This document shows, piece after piece, positions 42,257 to 49,801 of a stretch of DNA of 64,000 nucleotides. Source of the DNA: Eubacterium sp. Its GTDB lineage: Bacteria > Bacillota > Clostridia > Lachnospirales > Lachnospiraceae. The position numbers and the translations under genes are program-made. The stretch lies in assembly GCA_017430325.1 (NCBI GenBank), contig JAFRNE010000032.1:154870-218869 (forward strand). The letters run 5' to 3'. A model generated the notes under the pieces. The model was not told the DNA's origin. It saw only the letters and a list, made by a program, of their open reading frames with translations, and made no database searches. Position 1 is the first letter of the stretch. Every line of letters begins with the position of its first letter.

Positions 42257-42694
42257 TCAATTAAGAGGTTCCTCTTTGTATTTATCAAGGAGAAGATTGA
42301 TATCATCAACAGAGGCGTGCTGATTGATTCCAACTGTGATTATGATATCTCGGCGATTCTTAGGATAAAGAGGAGCGTTGCCGCTAAGCTCAAGGGTTCT
42401 TGTGGTTTCACGATTGGTAAGACCAGCGGCGATACAGAGGCGAATAACTTTGTCTCGGCCGGGATTTCGGGAACCCTTCATGATCTGATAATAATAAGAC
42501 TTCTCTATTCCGCTTTTTGTGATCAGGTCACTGTCGGTGAGTCCTTTCGTATCTATGATGGAGCGAAGATAGTCTATAAAGCTGTCATAGCTGTCGGTTA
42601 CCTTCGGGTTGTCAAAGTATTTTTCCATTTCGGATGTATTATCAATTTTGGAGAGAATATCTCCGAGATTTCTTGTAGTTGAATCGTCTGCCAT
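42257..42694 (-). CDS. HTH protein divergent from a Ser/Thr kinase gene
   Basis: A 145-residue protein with a helical N-terminus and a Xre-like helix-turn-helix in the middle (LITKSGIEKSYYYQIMKGSRNP, then KVIRLCIAAGLT). The C-terminus carries LYPKNRRDIIITVGI, a conserved tail in this family. Its start is 76 bases from the start of the kinase gene on the other strand. GGGAGGAAA precedes the ATG. The pair HTH/kinase is seen as a unit in Clostridia; the HTH may be a substrate of the kinase or the regulator of its promoter. Confidence 0.75.
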   Translation of the reverse strand: MADDSTTRNLGDILSKIDNTSEMEKYFDNPKVTDSYDSFIDYLRSIIDTKGLTDSDLITKSGIEKSYYYQIMKGSRNPGRDKVIRLCIAAGLTNRETTRTLELSGNAPLYPKNRRDIIITVGINQHASVDDINLLLDKYKEEPLN

Positions 42695-42770
42695 TGTATT
42701 TCCTCCCTGGACTGATATAATAGATTATAACAGAGACCGGTTTAAAAATCGATAAAAAAGAGGACTCATT

Positions 42771-44861
42771 ATGCTTGATGATATCGTTGAAGGAGCTCTT
42801 TATACGGAGGTTAAGGAGCTGAAGGATGGCAAGAAAATAGTGATGGATCCTGAGACAGAGAAGTTCTATTACAGAAAGACTCTGTCTGTTTTCAGTGTGC
42901 CGGTTTACAGATATATCATGAAGAATGATCACCCTGCCATACCTAGGATCAAGACCTTCTGGCAGGAGGAGGGCAATCTGGTTGTTATCGAGGATCTGAT
43001 ACAGGGGCGTACTCTGGAAGAGCTTCTTGATGAAGGGAAACTCACCTTTGAGGAGAAGAAGAGGATCCTGCTTGAAATATGCGACGGACTTATATTTCTT
43101 CATGAGGCGAAACCGCCTATCATCCACAGGGATATAAAAGCTTCAAATATAATGGTGACGGATGAAGGTCATGTCATGATAATCGACTATGATGCCGCAA
43201 AGCAGTATATTCCGGGAAATGAGAAGGATACAGTACTTATCGGTACACAGGGGATAGCTGCGCCGGAGCAGTATGGCTTTGCCCAGTCCGATCAGAGGAC
43301 AGATATATATGCATTTGGAAAGCTGGTTGAGAGGGTGCTTCCGGAGTCGCAGCAGGCTATGAATATAGCCGGGAAGGCAACGAGGTTCAGTCCGTCTGCA
43401 AGATATAAATCTGTTCGCGAGATGAAGGCGGATCTTACAAAAATGTGGGATCCGAAGGTCAGCCGTGCGGAGCATAACAAAGAAGTTATCAGGAATAAGC
43501 TCATAGGCACTGTAAGAAAAAAGAGCTTTAAGATTGGCGCTGTGGCAGCTGTTCTGATCGTGATAGGAATTGCAGGGAAAAAGGGCTATGACAAGTATTA
43601 TTATCCGGAATATAAGGTCAGACGGCCTGCATATGAGAAAGCCGAGAAGGCGATGAAGGACGGCGACTATGAGAGAGCGAAGGAGTATCTGGAGAAGTGC
43701 GGGCTGGATTACAGAGACTGTCAGGCGCTTTACGACGAGTGCGAACAGAAGATATATGAGGCCGAGCAGGAGAGACTGAAGGAGCAGTACCAGGCGGATT
43801 TTGAGAAGGCAAAGGAAGATTATCTGGAGAAGGGCGAATCAACGGATATTTCAGCCCTCGTGCAGAAGTCGGATGAAGTGGACAAGGCCGGACTTGCAGG
43901 CGACCACCTGAAGGAGGTTGGCGATGCGGTTCTCGAAAGGGTAGATAAAACACTTTCAACTGATGGTGTGGAGAAGGCACGCTCCCACATGAAAGCTGTG
44001 GAAAACATTTATAAAAAATACGGACACCAGGGCTATCTGAAAAACCTGAAGCTTGATTATATAGAGCTGCTCAGAGAGAAGGGATTTAAGAGAGAGGCAT
44101 TTTTCACGCTGGCAGATATCGTTGGGTATGAATCGCTTGGCGGTGAGACGGATGATGGTGCGAGTGGATCAGGCAGTGATGCGAACGGAACGAATGACGA
44201 CAGTACCGGGGGAAGAGTGAAGCTACAGGAACTCCTTGACGAGGTAGTTGCCCAGTACAGGACAAAGGGCGAACATTACGAAGCAGTCAGGTTCATTGAT
44301 CAGGTTATGGGGAAGGTAAATGACTGGAAAATACGCGATAAACTAATACAAAATTACAGAGATCCGATCTATTATGACTATGCCGAGCAGCTGATGGTTG
44401 AAGGAAAATATAAAACCGCTGTCGATTATTATGGGAAGGCTTATCAGTATAAAGACGCCGGCAGCAGGATAAATGATGCGAGATATCAGTACTGCCTGTT
44501 ACATGCCGAGAAGGCTGATGGTGAGTTTAAGTCTTACCTGAAGCTGCTTATCTATGCGGATTATCCGGGTGCGGCGGATCTGCAGAATCAGAAGGAAGCC
44601 TACAAGGTTGTGGTTGATGTCGAATACAGGGGTACAAATATGGTTGCTATCAACTATACGGTTTCGAACGGATACGGCAACACCAACCTGGAATACAGCT
44701 CGTATATCTATACGGACGATGGCAATCTGATCATCGATAAGCTGCGCGGAAATCAGAACAGATTATATACAAATACAGCCCTGTCGGAGCTCTATTATCA
44801 TATGGACAGGATTGAGGTTTATGATCCTGACGGGCGGCTGATGACAACCTGGAGGAGATAG
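42771..44861 (+). CDS. Membrane Ser/Thr protein kinase with TPR-like outer region
   Basis: A 696-residue Hanks-type kinase. The N-lobe is divergent and lacks a clear glycine loop; a Lys in FYYRKTL may be the ATP-anchoring residue. The C-lobe is regular: HRDIKASN (118-125), DYDAA in place of DFG (about 139), AAPEQYG as the APE motif. After a basic stretch one TM segment lies at about 257-273. The outer part has repeats of the YxxAxxxxxxGDYxxAxxYLxKCG type (TPR-like) and a Gly/Ser/Asp linker (about 460-480), then a C-terminal beta domain. It may sense the envelope and phosphorylate the divergent HTH protein; this is inference. Confidence 0.85.
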   Translation: MLDDIVEGALYTEVKELKDGKKIVMDPETEKFYYRKTLSVFSVPVYRYIMKNDHPAIPRIKTFWQEEGNLVVIEDLIQGRTLEELLDEGKLTFEEKKRILLEICDGLIFLHEAKPPIIHRDIKASNIMVTDEGHVMIIDYDAAKQYIPGNEKDTVLIGTQGIAAPEQYGFAQSDQRTDIYAFGKLVERVLPESQQAMNIAGKATRFSPSARYKSVREMKADLTKMWDPKVSRAEHNKEVIRNKLIGTVRKKSFKIGAVAAVLIVIGIAGKKGYDKYYYPEYKVRRPAYEKAEKAMKDGDYERAKEYLEKCGLDYRDCQALYDECEQKIYEAEQERLKEQYQADFEKAKEDYLEKGESTDISALVQKSDEVDKAGLAGDHLKEVGDAVLERVDKTLSTDGVEKARSHMKAVENIYKKYGHQGYLKNLKLDYIELLREKGFKREAFFTLADIVGYESLGGETDDGASGSGSDANGTNDDSTGGRVKLQELLDEVVAQYRTKGEHYEAVRFIDQVMGKVNDWKIRDKLIQNYRDPIYYDYAEQLMVEGKYKTAVDYYGKAYQYKDAGSRINDARYQYCLLHAEKADGEFKSYLKLLIYADYPGAADLQNQKEAYKVVVDVEYRGTNMVAINYTVSNGYGNTNLEYSSYIYTDDGNLIIDKLRGNQNRLYTNTALSELYYHMDRIEVYDPDGRLMTTWRR

Positions 44862-44893
44862 TAGATCAAGGTTTGTAAAATAGAAGGAATAAA

Positions 44894-44969
44894 GTGGGCT
44901 GACAGCCCACCAAATAGAATAGTGATTATAGTAAAATATCCATAGGCGGAAGTCTATGGGTATTTTTTT
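44894..44969. repeat. Double-hairpin repeat, copy 1
   Basis: A first hairpin GTGGGCT-GAC-AGCCCAC (44894-44910) is followed by a spacer and a second, ATATCCATAG paired with CTATGGGTAT, ending in a run of T (TTTTTTTG). The same arrangement, with changed but still pairing bases, occurs at 45691-45768. The second hairpin has the form of a terminator for the kinase gene. Confidence 0.85.
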
Positions 44970-45031
44970 GAGTATACATTAAACATGTGTTGAATTGTAT
45001 CAATATCGATAATTATGGAGGGAAAACAAAT

Positions 45032-45211
45032 ATGAAAAAAAGAATTTTAGTAAAAACAATGGCTGTTATTTTGATCTTATCAACAGGGATAACTACCCTA
45101 TCCGGATGCACAGGAGATAACAGTGGTGGGAGTGACACTGTTAACGAAAAACAAGCAAATGAGCAAGGCTATTATAAAAAGAATGGTAAATGGTATTATC
45201 AGGGGAACTAG
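45032..45211 (+). CDS. Small lipoprotein
   Basis: A 59-residue protein with a signal peptide and lipobox: KKRILVKTMAVILILSTG then LSGC, Cys at about residue 24. The mature part is about 35 residues, with a Gly/Ser/Asn stretch and YYKKNGKWYYQGN, an aromatic repeat-like end. The start ATG 45032 lies behind GGAGGG. It lies with the DUF2085 gene between two copies of a hairpin pair. Function unknown. Confidence 0.75.
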   Translation: MKKRILVKTMAVILILSTGITTLSGCTGDNSGGSDTVNEKQANEQGYYKKNGKWYYQGN

Positions 45212-45234
45212 ATAGATAATAGGAGGGATAGAAA

Positions 45235-45300
45235 ATGTTGGTTACAATTATTTTGATTTTAATAATATTATGTTTATGCAAATATCTCGGAAAAAATTGA
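45235..45300 (+). CDS. Short hydrophobic leader frame before the DUF2085 gene
   Basis: A 21-codon frame (MLVTIILILIILCLCKYLGKN) with the good ribosome site AGGAGGGA at 45221-45228. It overlaps the start of the DUF2085 frame, which itself lacks a ribosome site. It is either a tiny membrane peptide, a leader that couples translation to the next gene, or the true 5' end of that gene broken by a frameshift. Confidence 0.5.
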   Translation: MLVTIILILIILCLCKYLGKN

Positions 45301-45644
45301 CATTTAAAAAATTAGGAAAAATGCCCTTGTGCAATTGCTGTAAGGAGCGTGCACCGCACATAAGAGGTTTCTGCTTCCCAATCTGTTGGAGATGTCTGGC
45401 GATATGCTCAGGTATAATCATATGCCATGTAATATATTCATTAGGGGGAATAAGCAAAACAAGTATTTTTGGAATGATTTCTTCAGTTATTCTTATTGGT
45501 ATATGCTTTATGGATGGCTTTATTCAATTAAAAACTTCGTATGAAAGTACTAACTGTAAACGCGCAGTATTTGGCCTGGGGGCGGGTTTTGGATGTAGAT
45601 ATTTATTGTTTGTGATTTCCGAACTAGTAAATTCCTTTAGTTGA
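45270..45644 (+). CDS. DUF2085 membrane protein
   Basis: A 124-residue protein with the DUF2085 pattern MPLCNCCKERAPHIRGFCFPICWRC: a Cys-x-x-Cys near residues 21-24 and a second Cys pair near 35-41 in FPICWRC, then three hydrophobic segments. The family is thought to be membrane-bound and metal-binding, with no settled function. The ATG at 45270 has no ribosome site of its own; the site of the overlapping short frame at 45235 may drive it. A second Cys-rich small membrane unit in the window besides the one after FeoB. Confidence 0.75.
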   Translation: MFMQISRKKLTFKKLGKMPLCNCCKERAPHIRGFCFPICWRCLAICSGIIICHVIYSLGGISKTSIFGMISSVILIGICFMDGFIQLKTSYESTNCKRAVFGLGAGFGCRYLLFVISELVNSFS

Positions 45645-45690
45645 AGATGGCCGAATTTGGATTATTATAATAGAATAACAATATAGAATT

Positions 45691-45768
45691 GTGGGCTGAC
45701 AGCCCACCAAATATCGATGCATATATTATAAAATGCTCATAGGCAGAGGTCTATGAGCATTTTTTGTG
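45691..45768. repeat. Double-hairpin repeat, copy 2
   Basis: GTGGGCT-GAC-AGCCCAC (45691-45707) and then AAATGCTCATAG paired with CTATGAGCATTT, followed by TTTTTG. It is the second copy of the unit at 44894-44969; the two hold the lipoprotein and DUF2085 genes between them. Confidence 0.85.
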
Positions 45769-45842
45769 CTGTGGTAATAAGGAAATGTGTGAAGCTATCA
45801 GGCTGAGTTTATCTGAAAAGAAATGAAGCTTTCAGGATAGGT

Positions 45843-46067
45843 TTATCTAAAAAGAAAAAGCTCACTGGGCGTGATATCAAGGGTTTCGCAGATTCTGAAA
45901 ATCACATCCAGGGAGACACCTATTTTTCCAAGTTCAATCGCACTCATATGACTTCTGTCTATATCAATAAGCTCTGCCAGTTGTAGCTGGGTCAAGTTCT
46001 TTTTCCGTCGGTAAAAAGCTATGTTGAGACCAAGGCTTTTATAGGCTTCGATGTAGGTTTTGTCCAT
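45843..46067 (-). CDS. XRE-family transcriptional regulator
   Basis: A 74-residue HTH regulator: LGLNIAFYRRKKNLTQLQLAELIDIDRSHMSAIELGK, then VIFRICETLDITPSELF. The start is ATG 46067, with GGGAGG about a dozen bases upstream; the GTG in frame further upstream would overlap this site. It is divergent from the SIR2/TIR island, and a 13-bp inverted repeat lies over the promoter between them. It is the prime candidate regulator of the island. Confidence 0.85.
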   Translation of the reverse strand: MDKTYIEAYKSLGLNIAFYRRKKNLTQLQLAELIDIDRSHMSAIELGKIGVSLDVIFRICETLDITPSELFLFR

Positions 46068-46133
46068 ATAGCATGACACCTCCCATATTGAATTGTAATT
46101 AGTATTTTAAGCTTATTTCAAGACGTCATAAAC

Positions 46134-46187
46134 CTTGTGCCAAACGGCATATGACGTTTGACACAAGTCATACAAAAAGAGTATAAT
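46134..46187 (+). promoter_or_regulatory. Island promoter with 13-bp-arm inverted repeat
   Basis: CTTGTGCCAAACG (46134-46146) and CGTTTGACACAAG (46155-46167) form an inverted repeat with one mismatch around eight bases. The right arm contains the -35 TTGACA (46158-46163); TATAAT lies at 46182-46187, 18 bases on. A regulator bound there would block the promoter that faces the SIR2/TIR genes. Confidence 0.8.
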
Positions 46188-46259
46188 TAGAGTGTATTTT
46201 CGAGGGGTGAATAAGAAAAAGTTTGACAATTTAATAGGGGCAAAAAAGGAAGGTTTTTT

Positions 46260-46463
46260 GTGAACAGAGAGACTAGTTTTCAAAAAAATGTCAAGTATGT
46301 CATCTACATGACAGCCGTGGTTTGTGCTGTCTGTCAGTTTATTCTTTTGATATCGGAGATGAACTATTTACCGGGTATCGGTATGTTATTAAATCTCCTG
46401 TATCATCTAGCCGGAATGGCATGTCCGGCAGGGTACAAACACAACATCAGAATCATTAACTGA
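46260..46463 (+). CDS. Small two-TM protein, probably truncated at its 3' end
   Basis: A 67-residue frame starting with GTG behind GGAAGG. It has two hydrophobic segments (about residues 13-31 and 37-53). The last residues after about 53 run, out of frame, into a stretch that encodes the C-terminus of a DUF6273-type protein, so the natural end is probably lost. It is the first frame downstream of the island promoter. No family recognised. Confidence 0.45.
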   Translation: MNRETSFQKNVKYVIYMTAVVCAVCQFILLISEMNYLPGIGMLLNLLYHLAGMACPAGYKHNIRIIN

Positions 46464-46527
46464 TGAGGAAGCTTATATTAGACCTGTAATATGGATTAAA
46501 GGGAGTTTAGGTGATTTGGAAGAATAG
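46411..46527 (+). pseudogene. C-terminal relic of a DUF6273-type (TIR-linked) protein
   Basis: In one frame this stretch reads VRQGTNTTSESLTDEEAY, then IRPVIWIKG and a stop. The end IRPVIWI corresponds to VRPAIWI at the C-terminus of the 1030-residue TIR protein at 49802-52894. No start or upstream homologous part is present. It looks like the end of a deleted paralogue. Confidence 0.55.
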
Positions 46528-46591
46528 AGTTATTTAATTTTACGGGGGATGAAAATGTTAACTTAGATAATAATTTGGGAAAGGAATTGCT

Positions 46592-47476
46592 ATGGGGGTA
46601 GTACTTATTGGTAATGGATTATTAAGAACTTCTGTTGATTCTTCATGCGATAAAATAATAGATGATGCAAAAAAAGCGAGTGGATGTGCAATTAATAATG
46701 ATATTTTAAAAGGATTACCATTTCCGCAGAGAATTGTTGTTGCTAGCAAAGACAATGTTAATGAAGATGTTAAGCGTATTGCTAGAGAGTTGGATGCGCA
46801 AAGCAATAATGATAAATTGAATGACCTTATTCGTGAAGTGATGACTATTCCTACGGATACAATCATTAGCACAAACTATTCGTTTGAAATTGAAAAATGT
46901 GTTTATGGAAAATTCACTAGAAATATGCATTGGGAAAAACGAGGTTGGACTAAAGACGAAATCTCTAACAAAGAGAAAAAGACACATCTCTATGAGTATA
47001 TTTCTCTTGAGCTGGATCAGTACAATAAGAAAATTTGGCATATACATGGAAATGCTCATTGTCCATCAGCTATTGTATTTGGGCACTATTATTATGGGAA
47101 ACTGATATCAGAGATAATTCATTATGTCGCTCAGTTCATAAAGAATTACAAGACGGCTCAAAAGAAAGGCTATAGTTATGAGAAAAAAAGCTGGGTTGAT
47201 TGTTTCTTACTTGAAGATGTTTATATTTTTGGTTTCGGATTGGATATTTCCGAGATTGATTTATGGTGGCTTATATGTTGTAAAAAGAGGAATTTCCCAG
47301 AGACAAAAGTATTCTATTACACTGATTATTTAGAGCAAAATAAAGAAAAACTGACGTTACTAGAAGCTTATGGTGTAGATATTATATTTAAATCAAAGAG
47401 CGATGGATATGATTCTTATTATAGAGATGTAATTTCTGATATTCATAATAAGATTCGTGATAAAGAGGGCAAGTAA
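46592..47476 (+). CDS. SIR2-like protein (candidate NADase)
   Basis: A 294-residue protein with SIR2-like features: a Rossmann-type start VVLIGNGLL (residues 3-11), ISTNYSFEIE near 92-101 (the TNY/TNxD position), and KIWHIHGN with the candidate catalytic His152, then FGHYYYG and YIFGFGLDISEIDLWWL near 211-227. No SLOG, TPR or TM part is visible. The stop overlaps the ATG of the following TIR gene by one base (TAATG), so both are made together. SIR2 domains in defence systems consume NAD+. GGGAAAGGA precedes the ATG. The A+T content is higher than in neighbouring core genes. Confidence 0.8.
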   Translation: MGVVLIGNGLLRTSVDSSCDKIIDDAKKASGCAINNDILKGLPFPQRIVVASKDNVNEDVKRIARELDAQSNNDKLNDLIREVMTIPTDTIISTNYSFEIEKCVYGKFTRNMHWEKRGWTKDEISNKEKKTHLYEYISLELDQYNKKIWHIHGNAHCPSAIVFGHYYYGKLISEIIHYVAQFIKNYKTAQKKGYSYEKKSWVDCFLLEDVYIFGFGLDISEIDLWWLICCKKRNFPETKVFYYTDYLEQNKEKLTLLEAYGVDIIFKSKSDGYDSYYRDVISDIHNKIRDKEGK

Positions 47477-49776
47477 TGGCAATCATCAAATGTAAAATGT
47501 GTGGTGGACAACTAAATATAGAACCAGAATCAACTATCTGTGAATGTGAATACTGTGGTAGCAAACAGACTATTCCGAATACAGACGATGAAAAGCGCCT
47601 TAAGTTATATGAACGTGCAAATCGTCTACGTTTTGACTCGGAATTTGATAAGGCTGCGGGAGTATATGAATCGATAGTAGCGGATTATCAGGAAGAAGCA
47701 GAGGCTTATTGGGGGCTTGTGCTTTGTAAGTATGGAATCGAATACGTTGACGATCCTGCTACCGGTAAAAAAGTACCAACCTGTCACAGATCTTCTTTTG
47801 ACAGCGTCATGGATGATGCGAATTTTGAATTGGTTATGGAAAATGCGGATTCCGTAGCAAGAAGTGTTTATCGTGAAGAGGCAAAGCAGATTGAAGAGAT
47901 AAGAAAAGGTATCATTGAGGTTTCTTCAACCGAAGAACCTTACGATATTTTTATCTGCTATAAGGAAACCGATGATAAAGGCGATAGAACTATCGATAGC
48001 GAAATCGCACAGGATGTCTACAACGAATTAACGGAAAAGGGATATCGTGTGTTCTTTTCGCGTATCACTCTTGAAGATAAGCTTGGCCAGGAATATGAGC
48101 CATACATATTTGCTGCACTTAATTCTGCAAAGGTCATGCTGGCATTCGGTACTTCTTATGATTACTACAATGCAGTTTGGGTTAAGAACGAGTGGAGCCG
48201 TTTCCTTAAGCTGATTGCAGAAGGACAGAAGAAGACACTCATTCCATGCTTCAAGGATATTGACGCCTATGATATTCCGAAGGAGTTCAAGCGCCTTCAG
48301 GCTCAGGATATGGGCAAGGTTGGCGCGGTGCAAGATCTTATCAGAGGTATAGAAAAACTGATAGGGAAGAAAAATCTGGGTAATAATGAATCCGCCTTAT
48401 CTACGGGGAACGTAAATAACACTAATGTTATAGATGTTAAAAATACCGCGTATTTGAAGCGAGGATATCTAGCACTTGAAGAGAAGGAATGGAATAAGGC
48501 AGATGGTTTTTTTGAGGAGGCACTGAATTTAAATGCTGAATGTGCAGAAGCATATTTAGGGAAGTGGTTGGCGGAAAATAAGGCGGAATCGTTACAAGAC
48601 TATAAAAAAATATGCTTTGCAAATATAAAAAAAGAAATTGAATCGATTAAAAATGATCCTACGAAGCATGTTTCTGTAATAGCTTGTGATGTGGATCATA
48701 GTATTGTCGAAGAAATAAAGAAATATGCTGTACCAAATGTTGATGGTTTATCGTTAAAAGATATTAATAAGGCATGCTCGGAATTTGGAAGAAGATATTA
48801 CTCTGCGGTACCTGTATTAAAAAAGTTCCAAAATCAATACAAAGATCCAATTGAAAAAAGTATATATATACAAAGGGTGCTTGAATTCGGAAATGAAAAA
48901 CTGATTGATGATATCAAGAAGCTTAAAGCATTAATTTCGACCAAAATCGATGAGTGCGTTTTAGCTGAAGAAAAGAAAGACAACAAAAAAATAGAACAAA
49001 TCAAAGTTGATTATCAGGGCTTTCTAAATGATATATTGAAAAATGCAAAAGTACAATATGCAGAATGGGAGGATTCAAGAGAACAGAGGTATGAAGAGAG
49101 TAAAATTGCTGTAGAGTTAATTCTTAAAGGACAAGATCAAAATCTTAATGTTTATGAGGTCGAAAAAAACCTGAAAATGCTTAATGGTTTTGGCAACAGT
49201 GATGAATTACTTGGTATTGTTGAAAAAGAAATTGAATACAGGCAATTAATTGATTGGTTAATTAGAGTAAAGGATAGTATTCGTAAAAAATATCCATTAG
49301 GGAAGTATATATCTATAGAAGGTAAAATTAAAGATATCAAAACTATTCAAACTAGTTTTCAAAAATATGCTGATTATAGAGAAGCGGCCAAATACTCAGA
49401 GCAGTGCAGAAATATTATTGATGATTACAATGAAAAAGAACCTAAGTATAAGAATGAGGTTTGCTCATTTTATGAAAATGGAAGCAGTTTCAAAGTATTA
49501 GATTTTCATAAAAAACAATTAAAAGAACTGCAAGGATATAGAGATGCAGATGAATATATCATGTTCTATGAATCTAAGATGGAGGATATGTATCTAGCAG
49601 TTAAGGATTTATTAAATAATAGACACTTCAAAGATGCTGATAAGCTTTCGAGGGGAATGGAAGGATACAAAGACGTTTCAGAATTAAGGATTAAGAATAA
49701 GATAAAGGATAAAACTGAACTAATAGGGTTGGGTTTGGTGATTTCGGCTATTATTTTTATAATTCTTTTTATTTAG
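47476..49776 (+). CDS. Zinc ribbon-TPR-TIR protein, tail-anchored (TIR paralogue 1)
   Basis: A 766-residue protein. Zinc ribbon (CKMC...CEYC, residues 5-28); helical TPR-like region (about 35-110); TIR domain from YDIFICYKE (about 156) to LIRGI (about 290). The TIR catalytic Glu is probably Glu239 in WVKNEW, matching the WVxKE position of NAD-cleaving TIRs. The C-terminal 470 residues are helical and coiled and end in one hydrophobic segment (LGLVISAIIFIILFI), a tail anchor. The first 300 residues are about identical to those of the two paralogues downstream. Zinc-ribbon TIR proteins of this kind are widespread in Firmicutes; function not settled. Confidence 0.88.
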   Translation: MAIIKCKMCGGQLNIEPESTICECEYCGSKQTIPNTDDEKRLKLYERANRLRFDSEFDKAAGVYESIVADYQEEAEAYWGLVLCKYGIEYVDDPATGKKVPTCHRSSFDSVMDDANFELVMENADSVARSVYREEAKQIEEIRKGIIEVSSTEEPYDIFICYKETDDKGDRTIDSEIAQDVYNELTEKGYRVFFSRITLEDKLGQEYEPYIFAALNSAKVMLAFGTSYDYYNAVWVKNEWSRFLKLIAEGQKKTLIPCFKDIDAYDIPKEFKRLQAQDMGKVGAVQDLIRGIEKLIGKKNLGNNESALSTGNVNNTNVIDVKNTAYLKRGYLALEEKEWNKADGFFEEALNLNAECAEAYLGKWLAENKAESLQDYKKICFANIKKEIESIKNDPTKHVSVIACDVDHSIVEEIKKYAVPNVDGLSLKDINKACSEFGRRYYSAVPVLKKFQNQYKDPIEKSIYIQRVLEFGNEKLIDDIKKLKALISTKIDECVLAEEKKDNKKIEQIKVDYQGFLNDILKNAKVQYAEWEDSREQRYEESKIAVELILKGQDQNLNVYEVEKNLKMLNGFGNSDELLGIVEKEIEYRQLIDWLIRVKDSIRKKYPLGKYISIEGKIKDIKTIQTSFQKYADYREAAKYSEQCRNIIDDYNEKEPKYKNEVCSFYENGSSFKVLDFHKKQLKELQGYRDADEYIMFYESKMEDMYLAVKDLLNNRHFKDADKLSRGMEGYKDVSELRIKNKIKDKTELIGLGLVISAIIFIILFI

Positions 49777-49801
49777 TGGTTTGCCTACGAGAGGACGAAG
49801 C

